From assembly GCA_003542275.1 (NCBI GenBank), contig DPKY01000141.1:1323-13566 (forward strand): a stretch of DNA of 12,244 bases, in the 5' to 3' direction. The notes beneath the pieces were generated by a model. The model was given only the letters and a program-made list of their open reading frames with translations, was not told where the DNA came from and made no database searches. This document shows, one piece after another, positions 7,410 through 12,244 of this stretch; position 1 is the stretch's first letter; every line of letters begins with the position of its first letter. The DNA is from Methylococcaceae bacterium (lineage in GTDB: Bacteria > Pseudomonadota > Gammaproteobacteria > Methylococcales > Methylomonadaceae). A program made the position numbers and the translations under genes.

Positions 7410-8822
7410 ATGACAGTCATTACGCGTTTTGCGCCCAGCCCAACAGGGTATTTGCACGTCGGCGGGGCACGCACCGCTTTGTTTTCTTGGCTTTATGCAA
7501 GGAAACACGGTGGTCAATTTATTTTACGCATTGAAGACACCGATTTAGAACGCTCAACACAAGCATCCGTGCAAGCCATTTTAGATGGCATGGCGTGGCT
7601 TGGGCTCGATTACGACAATCCCGAACCTTTTTTCCAAACGGCGCATTTTCCACGCTACAAAGAAATTATTGCGCAGTTGCTCGAGCGCGGCCATGCTTAT
7701 TATTGTGATTGCAGTAAAGAAGAATTAGACGCCCTGCGCGAGCAGCAAATGGCCAATAAAGAAAAGCCGCGCTACAACGGAAAATGCCGGCACGCCAAGA
7801 AAAGCGCCAGCGATAAAACGGTGGTGCGCTTTAAAACGCCCGTTGATGGCGCTATTCACATTGGTGATTTGGTCAAAGGCGACATTGTGGTGGCCAATAA
7901 AGAGCTGGATGATTTGATTATTGCCCGCGCTGACGGTTCGCCGACATATAACTTGACGGTGGTTGTCGATGACATGGATATGCGCATTACGCACGTTATT
8001 CGCGGCGACGACCATATCAATAACACGCCACGTCAAATTAACATTCTCAACGCACTTGAAGCGACGTTGCCTAAATATGCCCATTTACCTATGATTTTAG
8101 GCGCTGATGGGGCGCGACTCTCTAAGCGTCATGGCGCGGTGAGTGTGATGCAGTTTCGTGACGAAGGCTATCTGCCGCAAGCACTGCTGAATTATTTAGT
8201 GCGACTAGGCTGGTCACATGGCGACCAAGAAATTTTTTCTCGTGAGGAGATGATTGCTTATTTTGAGCTCGATGATGTCAATGGCGCCGCCTCGACGTTT
8301 AACATGGAAAAATTATTGTGGCTCAATCATCACTACCTCATGCACAGCCAGCCCAGTGACATTGCGCCCCATTTGGCGTGGCATCTCACGCAACGCGGCA
8401 TTGACGTGCAAAGTGAGCACGTTGACGTACTGGCGCTCATCCAAGCGCAGCGTGAGCGGTGTAAAACACTTGTCGAGATGGCGGAGGCGAGTGTGTATTT
8501 TTACCGTGAATTTGAACAGTATGATGAAAAAGCGGCCAAAAAAGCCTTTGTTGAGGGCAGTGATAACGTTTTGGCGCAACTCAAAGACGCTTTTTCTGCC
8601 GTATCACAGTGGGATGCGCCACTGCTTCACGATATTATCAAAAACACGGCGCAATCCCTTGAGCTGGGCCTTGGCAAAGTCGCGCAACCACTGCGCATTG
8701 CCGTCTGTGGGACGGGCGTTTCACCTTCTATTGATGTGACACTGGCCATTTTGGGTAAAGAGAAAACACTGATGCGTTTGCAACGCGCTATTGATTATAT
8801 TCAGGCGACGATGCACGCTTAA
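7410..8822 (+). CDS. gltX: Glutamyl-tRNA synthetase
   Basis: This cytoplasmic class I aminoacyl-tRNA synthetase charges tRNA-Glu with glutamate. The 470-residue product is full length. The HIGH signature is FAPSPTGYLHVGGAR (7-21). A zinc site of the E. coli type is intact at C99, C101, C126 and H128 (YYCDCSKEE...KCRH). The second class I signature is RLSKRHG (236-242), an R in place of the usual first Lys of KMSKS/KLSKR. The C-terminal anticodon-binding helical domain follows from about 320. A possible ribosome site is AGGT at 7397-7400, 9 bases before the ATG. The 63-base gap from anmK is T-rich with no obvious hairpin, so read-through from anmK is possible. The stop codon TAA shares its last base with the ATG of the ntrB gene, which implies coupled expression. 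Confidence 0.97.
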   Translation: MTVITRFAPSPTGYLHVGGARTALFSWLYARKHGGQFILRIEDTDLERSTQASVQAILDGMAWLGLDYDNPEPFFQTAHFPRYKEIIAQLLERGHAYYCDCSKEELDALREQQMANKEKPRYNGKCRHAKKSASDKTVVRFKTPVDGAIHIGDLVKGDIVVANKELDDLIIARADGSPTYNLTVVVDDMDMRITHVIRGDDHINNTPRQINILNALEATLPKYAHLPMILGADGARLSKRHGAVSVMQFRDEGYLPQALLNYLVRLGWSHGDQEIFSREEMIAYFELDDVNGAASTFNMEKLLWLNHHYLMHSQPSDIAPHLAWHLTQRGIDVQSEHVDVLALIQAQRERCKTLVEMAEASVYFYREFEQYDEKAAKKAFVEGSDNVLAQLKDAFSAVSQWDAPLLHDIIKNTAQSLELGLGKVAQPLRIAVCGTGVSPSIDVTLAILGKEKTLMRLQRAIDYIQATMHA

Positions 8823-9880
8823 TGTCAATGTACAAACGCCTGCTGGATAATTTGCATACAGCGGTATTGATGTTTGATGCGCAGCTTTCACTGCGCTATC
8901 TCAATACCGCCGCCGAAGTTTTGCTCGCAGAAAGTACGCGCCAGTTGCAAGGCGTGTCGGCGAGGCAATTATTTAAAGGCTCAGACAGTGCATTTTTAAA
9001 AAATTTGTCACATTGTTTGCATACCGGTGCGCCGATTATTGACTACGCGCTGGAGTTTCATCATGGTGCTAACCCCAGTGTGGTCGTTAATGTCAGTATC
9101 ACGCCGTTTAGTTTTAATGATGACAGCGTGAGCGAGTTAATCGTTGAGCTGCAACCCATTGACAGTCGCCTGCGTATTTCACAAGAAGAGCAATTTCTCA
9201 CCCAACAAGATACCGCGCGTTTAATGGTGCGCGGGCTGGCACATGAAATTAAAAACCCTTTAGGCGGTGTGCGTGGCGCGGCGCAATTATTGGATTTGGA
9301 GCTAGCTAGCTACACTGAACTAAGAGAATATACGCAAATTATTATCGATGAAACGGACAGGTTATCGGATTTAGTCAATCGGATGCTCGGCCCAAGCGAA
9401 TTGCCTAATAAGCAACGACTCAATATCCATGAAGTGCTCGAGCGGGTGCGCTGGTTGGTGCAGGCGGAGGTTAGCGTCGCCATTCGTCTGCATTGCGATT
9501 ATGACCCCAGTTTGCCCGAAATTGTTGGCGATAAAAATCAACTGATTCAAGCCTTACTCAATATCGTGCGCAACGCCGTGCAAGCGGTCGGCACGCAGGG
9601 GAACATTACACTCAAAACGCGAATTTGCCGCCATATTACCCTTGAGCGGCAACGCTATAAACTGGCGATTCGTTGTGAAATTATCGATGACGGTGTAGGA
9701 ATTGAAGCGGATATGCTCAATAAAATTTTTTATCCCATGGTGACCGGTCGCGCAGAGGGGACAGGGCTGGGTCTATCCATTGCACAAGGGTTAATTACCC
9801 AACATCACGGCGCCATTGAATGCAGTAGCCGAAAAAATCATACCGTCTTCAGTATTATACTGCCGGTACTTTTGCCGTAG
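8822..9880 (+). CDS. glnL: Nitrogen regulation sensor histidine kinase NtrB
   Basis: NtrB (GlnL) is a cytoplasmic kinase/phosphatase that, under control of PII protein, phosphorylates NtrC in nitrogen limitation. The 352-residue product matches E. coli NtrB (about 349) and has no membrane segment. A PAS-type sensor domain (about 5-115) precedes the H-box GLAHEIKNPLGGVRGAAQLL (138-157) with phospho-acceptor H141. An ATPase domain follows with N-box LLNIVRNAVQA (N247, N251), G1 box IDDGVGI (288-294), F-box IFYPMVTGR (302-310) and G2 box GTGLGLSIAQG (313-323). Its ATG overlaps the gltX stop by one base; a second ATG at 8828 is possible. The usual partner gene ntrC/glnG does not follow. The neighbour is srmB on the other strand, and the coding regions overlap by 26 bases. 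The kinase is complete and all catalytic residues are present, so it looks functional. Confidence 0.9.
   Translation: MSMYKRLLDNLHTAVLMFDAQLSLRYLNTAAEVLLAESTRQLQGVSARQLFKGSDSAFLKNLSHCLHTGAPIIDYALEFHHGANPSVVVNVSITPFSFNDDSVSELIVELQPIDSRLRISQEEQFLTQQDTARLMVRGLAHEIKNPLGGVRGAAQLLDLELASYTELREYTQIIIDETDRLSDLVNRMLGPSELPNKQRLNIHEVLERVRWLVQAEVSVAIRLHCDYDPSLPEIVGDKNQLIQALLNIVRNAVQAVGTQGNITLKTRICRHITLERQRYKLAIRCEIIDDGVGIEADMLNKIFYPMVTGRAEGTGLGLSIAQGLITQHHGAIECSSRKNHTVFSIILPVLLP
9841..9868. terminator. Possible bidirectional terminator at the ntrB/srmB junction
   Basis: TACCG (9841-9845) pairs with CGGTA (9864-9868), and inside them AGTA and TACT flank a 3-base centre (9851-9861), giving a two-part hairpin. 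On the minus strand, after srmB, it is followed 3 bases later by TTTTTT (9837-9832). On the plus strand, after ntrB, it is followed by CTTTT (9869-9873). It lies inside the overlapping ends of both genes: before the ntrB stop, and spanning the srmB stop at 9855-9857. The stem is AT-rich with an internal bulge, so termination may be weak. Confidence 0.4.
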
Positions 9881-11192
9881 GGGTGCGACGTTTGCCAATA
9901 TTTTTCTTATCGCGGTGACGCACTTTCACTTTTGGCGCTTTGTCTTTTTTTGTGTCGATTTTTGATTTTTTTGCGCCGATGGTTTTGCCCGAGGTTTTGA
10001 GTTTTTTTGGGCCTTGAAATTTACCCACTAAACTGTCAATACTGCGTCGAATAAAATTCTGACGCAAAAAGCGCTCAATGCTCGCCATTAAATTCCACTC
10101 CGTGTGTTTAACAAGGGTGATAGTCAGTCCCGTTGCGTCACTGCGTCCTGTGCGTCCAATGCGGTGCAGATAGGTGATGCCATTGCGTGGGACTTCAAAA
10201 TTGATCACTAAATTGATGTTTTTAATATCCAGGCCGCGAGCCGCTAAATCGGTGGCGATGAGGATATTGACCACGCCATCACGAAACAATTTCATCACGC
10301 GCAAACGCTCTTTTTGATCCATTTCACCATGCAAGACAATCGCGCGAAGGCCTCTTGCGCGAAGTGGGTCACAGAGGGCGCTAGCTTGCACTCGACTATT
10401 GCTAAACACAATGGCTTTGCTGTACGTTTCATTTTCTAGCAGCCATGCGAGGACGTTTTGTTTATGCGTGGTGTCGTCAGTGAGCACAATTTGCTGAGCA
10501 ATATGGGGGAGTTCATCGCGTAATGTGTTGAGCGCGATAAGCTCAAAGCGTTTGAGTAATTTATCTGCCATTTTAAGCACGCCCGCGTGGGTGAGCGTTG
10601 CCGAAAAAAGGAGCGATTGGCGTGCTTCATTGCAATATTTAGCAATTGTGAGGACATCGTCACTAAACCCCATGTCCAGCATACGGTCAGCTTCGTCGAG
10701 AATGAGCGTTTCTAAGTTATCAAAAGGTGCAAAATCCAACGTGAGCAGCTCAAGCAATCGCCCTGGCGTTGCAATAATCACGGTGGTATTTCTGCGCAGC
10801 AGCGTTTGTTGTTTTTTAAAATCTTCACCGCCTGTAATAAGGCCCGCTTTTAGCGGCGAGCCATCAAGCAGTTGCTGGCACTGCACATAAATTTGCTGTC
10901 CTAATTCACGCGTGGGAACGAGTATCAATGCGCGAGTTCCCGCGTAATAATTCGCCTTGACGAGGAGTTGATGCAAAGTAGGTAACAAAAAAGCCAGTGT
11001 TTTTCCGCTACCGGTTTTGGCGCTAACCAGCAAATTTTGGCGCTCTAAAATGGCCGGAATGGCGTGTTGTTGCACGGGTGTTGGGGTATGAAAGCCCGCA
11101 TTGGCAATAGCGCTCGCTAAGTGTGGGTGCAAATGAAACATTGCAAAATCAGCGTGCGTAGAGGTTTGTTCTGTTGAAAGTGTATGGGTCAT
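9855..11192 (-). CDS. srmB: DEAD-box ATP-dependent RNA helicase SrmB
   Basis: SrmB unwinds rRNA duplexes during early 50S ribosomal subunit assembly, especially in the cold. The 445-residue length matches E. coli SrmB (444). Motifs are in order: Q-motif region TPTPVQQHAIP (36-46), motif I AKTGSGKT (58-65), Ia PTRELGQQ (93-100), GG (121-122), Ib TPGR (142-145), DEAD (166-169), SAT (197-199), IV IVFSNS (261-266), V ATDLAARGLD (313-322) and VI HRIGRTGR (343-350). A Lys-rich tail from about 390 ends with RHRDKKNIGKRR (425-436), which closely resembles the SrmB C-terminus and favours SrmB over RhlE or DbpA. No clear ribosome site precedes the ATG at 11192. A downstream ATG at codon 18 would begin MFHLHPHL, close to where other DEAD proteins start, so the true N-terminus could be shorter. 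It converges with ntrB, with a 26-base overlap. Confidence 0.83.
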   Translation of the reverse strand: MTHTLSTEQTSTHADFAMFHLHPHLASAIANAGFHTPTPVQQHAIPAILERQNLLVSAKTGSGKTLAFLLPTLHQLLVKANYYAGTRALILVPTRELGQQIYVQCQQLLDGSPLKAGLITGGEDFKKQQTLLRRNTTVIIATPGRLLELLTLDFAPFDNLETLILDEADRMLDMGFSDDVLTIAKYCNEARQSLLFSATLTHAGVLKMADKLLKRFELIALNTLRDELPHIAQQIVLTDDTTHKQNVLAWLLENETYSKAIVFSNSRVQASALCDPLRARGLRAIVLHGEMDQKERLRVMKLFRDGVVNILIATDLAARGLDIKNINLVINFEVPRNGITYLHRIGRTGRSDATGLTITLVKHTEWNLMASIERFLRQNFIRRSIDSLVGKFQGPKKLKTSGKTIGAKKSKIDTKKDKAPKVKVRHRDKKNIGKRRTPTAKVPAV

Positions 11193-11356
11193 GGAAAATA
11201 CGCATCAAGTTGGAAAGTTGCCACCCGCACGCAACAAGGCAACGTGCGCGAAAAAAAATACGCCAACAACAACGTGTTGTCGATGAATTTCTTATAAAAA
11301 GACGGAAAATAAAAGGAAGTGAATTTGAACGGTTTGAGAGGATAAGAGAATAATGA
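11193..11356 (-). promoter_or_regulatory. Noncoding leader upstream of srmB with interleaved inverted repeats
   Basis: These 164 bases between tRNA-Ser and srmB hold no gene. Two perfect 6-bp inverted repeats interleave: GTTGCC (11217-11222) with GGCAAC (11238-11243), and CGCACG (11226-11231) with CGTGCG (11243-11248). They share base 11243, so the RNA could switch between two stems or form a pseudoknot. A run of eight A (11251-11258, U8 in the srmB transcript) lies just upstream of the structure. TATAAG on the minus strand (11296-11291) is a possible -10 for srmB, without a good -35. Co-transcription with the tRNA is also possible. Confidence 0.4.
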
Positions 11357-11444
11357 TGGCGATGGACTAGGGATTCGAACCCCAGGAACCTTTCGGTTCA
11401 ACGGTTTTCAAGACCGTCGCTTTCGACCACTCAGCCAGTCCACC
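11357..11444 (-). tRNA. tRNA-Ser (anticodon UGA)
   Basis: This 88-base class II tRNA decodes UCA (and by wobble other UCN) serine codons. Read on the minus strand, the acceptor stem GGTGGAC pairs with GTCCATC, with one G-U pair. Next come the discriminator G and an encoded CCA (11359-11357). The D arm contains GGCTGAGTGG. The anticodon stem ACGGT/ACCGT encloses the loop CTTGAAA with anticodon TGA. The long variable arm GAACC-GAAA-GGTTC is typical of serine tRNAs, and the T arm has GGTTCGAATCC. It closely resembles E. coli tRNA-Ser1. It sits between priA and srmB on the same strand. Confidence 0.96.
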
Positions 11445-11460
11445 TAAACATTATTTGGTC

Positions 11461-11488
11461 ATTATAGCGAGAATAATTCTTTTTGCAA
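11461..11488 (-). promoter_or_regulatory. Sigma-70 promoter of tRNA-Ser
   Basis: On the minus strand, TTGCAA (11488-11483) is followed by a 16-base spacer and a perfect TATAAT (11466-11461). Transcription would start about 7 bases on, near 11454, leaving a short leader of about 10 bases before the mature tRNA 5' end at 11444. The near-consensus elements suit a strongly expressed stable RNA gene. Confidence 0.75.
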
Positions 11489-11526
11489 CCAAAATTTAAT
11501 ATGACAAGAGATAAGGCACCTTTTGG

Positions 11527-12244
11527 CTAATATAAATCAATGGGGTCAACGTCCACAGACCAGCGTACCTTTGCGTGTGTACTGAGTGTATGCAGTTGTG
11601 GCACGAGTTGTTTTAAGAGTTGATGAAGGCCTTGTCGCGTGTCATGTTGTAGCAGCAGTTGATAGCGATATTGCCCCGCTTTTCGTGGCATCGGCGCAGG
11701 CACAGGGCCTAAAATTTGCACTTGTGGGACATTGAGGCGTTTAGCAAAATCGGCCACGGTTTTCAAAAAATGGGCGGGCGCTGTTTCCTTTTCACCGTGA
11801 GCGCGTAGGAGCGCTTGATAGCTAAAAGGCGGCAGTTTTGCCATTTCACGCTCTTGTAGCGCCAGCGCTGCAAATTGATTGTAGCCATGGTGCAGCAGCG
11901 CGGTGAGCAGTGGATGGCCAGGCTGGCGTGTTTGTAGCATGACCTTGCCTTGTTTTTGTTCGCGTCCAGCGCGACCGGCAACTTGTACAATCAGTTGCGC
12001 TAATTTTTCACCTGAATGAAAATCGGTGCTAAATAAACCGCTGTCCACATCCAAAATCGCCACCAGTGTGACGCTTGCAAAATGATGGCCTTTAGCGAGT
12101 AATTGCGTCCCCAGTATAATATGTGCCTCACCTGCATGAATTTGTGCTAAATAGTCGTCGAGCGTGCCTTTGCGGGAGAGTGAATCACGGTCTAGGCGCA
12201 GCACTTTTTTATCGGGAAACAGCGTATTGAGCACCGATTCAATG
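11527..12244 (-). CDS. priA: Primosomal protein N' (PriA) replication restart helicase, C-terminal part
   Basis: PriA recognises abandoned replication forks and reloads the replisome. Only the last 239 or so codons are in the window; the frame is open through the right edge, and the GTG at 12234-12232 is an internal valine (…ESVLNTLFP), not a start. Counting from that valine, helicase motif V appears as ILGTQLLAKGHHF (40-52), followed by LVAILDVDSGLFSTDF (57-72) and motif VI QVAGRAGRE (84-92). LPPFSYQALLRA, GPVPAPMPRKAG and the C-terminal VDVDPIDLY match the PriA C-terminal domain. The zinc-binding cysteines, Walker A and DNA-binding domain lie outside the window. The stop (TAG) is 38 bases before the -35 element of the tRNA-Ser promoter. 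No terminator is evident in that gap. Confidence 0.95.
   Translation of the reverse strand, partial: IESVLNTLFPDKKVLRLDRDSLSRKGTLDDYLAQIHAGEAHIILGTQLLAKGHHFASVTLVAILDVDSGLFSTDFHSGEKLAQLIVQVAGRAGREQKQGKVMLQTRQPGHPLLTALLHHGYNQFAALALQEREMAKLPPFSYQALLRAHGEKETAPAHFLKTVADFAKRLNVPQVQILGPVPAPMPRKAGQYRYQLLLQHDTRQGLHQLLKQLVPQLHTLSTHAKVRWSVDVDPIDLY

Noticed and set aside
11263..11280. CAACAAC…GTTGT partial palindrome near the srmB leader as a tRNA terminator
   Set aside because: The loop would be too small for a stable hairpin and no U-tract follows.
11189..11401. A 70-codon open frame on the minus strand overlapping the tRNA gene and the srmB leader
   Set aside because: Its N-terminus (…[12 protein letters not shown]) is the translated tRNA T-arm and 3' end, a common artefact. 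It overlaps the tRNA and has no protein-like features.

Overview
The window looks like ordinary chromosome from a gammaproteobacterium. SrmB with its typical C-terminal signature, NtrB, GltX, AnmK, PriA and a CusA/CzcA-type tripartite efflux operon together point there. The synteny (gltX followed by ntrB, and priA / tRNA-Ser / srmB) is not the Enterobacterales arrangement. Genes are tightly packed, with only two stretches of about 160-250 bases lacking a gene. I see no CRISPR array, insertion sequence, integrase or phage gene.

Left part (about 247-6155, minus strand): a four-gene heavy-metal efflux operon. In transcription order it holds a small secreted or membrane-anchored His-containing protein of unknown function (5754-6155), a TolC/CzcC-type outer membrane channel (4424-5686), a periplasmic adaptor (3336-4427) and an RND pump (247-3339). 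The last three genes overlap by ATGA junctions, so they are probably translationally coupled. The pump has the membrane proton-relay pattern of CusA (D401 and E408 in TM4, first position Ala). It lacks two of the three CusA copper-binding methionines, and the adaptor lacks the CusB-type N-terminal methionines. The metal therefore cannot be assigned with confidence.

Middle (6210-9880, plus strand): anmK (recycling of anhydro-N-acetylmuramic acid), gltX (glutamyl-tRNA synthetase) and ntrB/glnL (nitrogen sensor kinase). anmK is divergent from the efflux operon across 54 bases that contain a 6-7-6 inverted repeat, a candidate operator. gltX and ntrB overlap by one base. No ntrC follows ntrB; the next gene is srmB on the opposite strand, and the two coding regions overlap tail to tail by 26 bases at a hairpin that may terminate both.

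Right part (9855-12244, minus strand): srmB (DEAD-box RNA helicase of 50S ribosome assembly), a 164-base noncoding stretch with two interleaved inverted repeats, a tRNA-Ser(UGA) gene with a near-consensus promoter, and the C-terminal part of priA (replication restart helicase), which runs off the right edge.

Nothing here is clearly a new system. The points most worth a second look are the ntrB gene without an adjacent ntrC, the mixed metal-binding signature of the pump with its small His-containing partner, the operator-like palindrome upstream, and the pseudoknot-capable sequence ahead of srmB.
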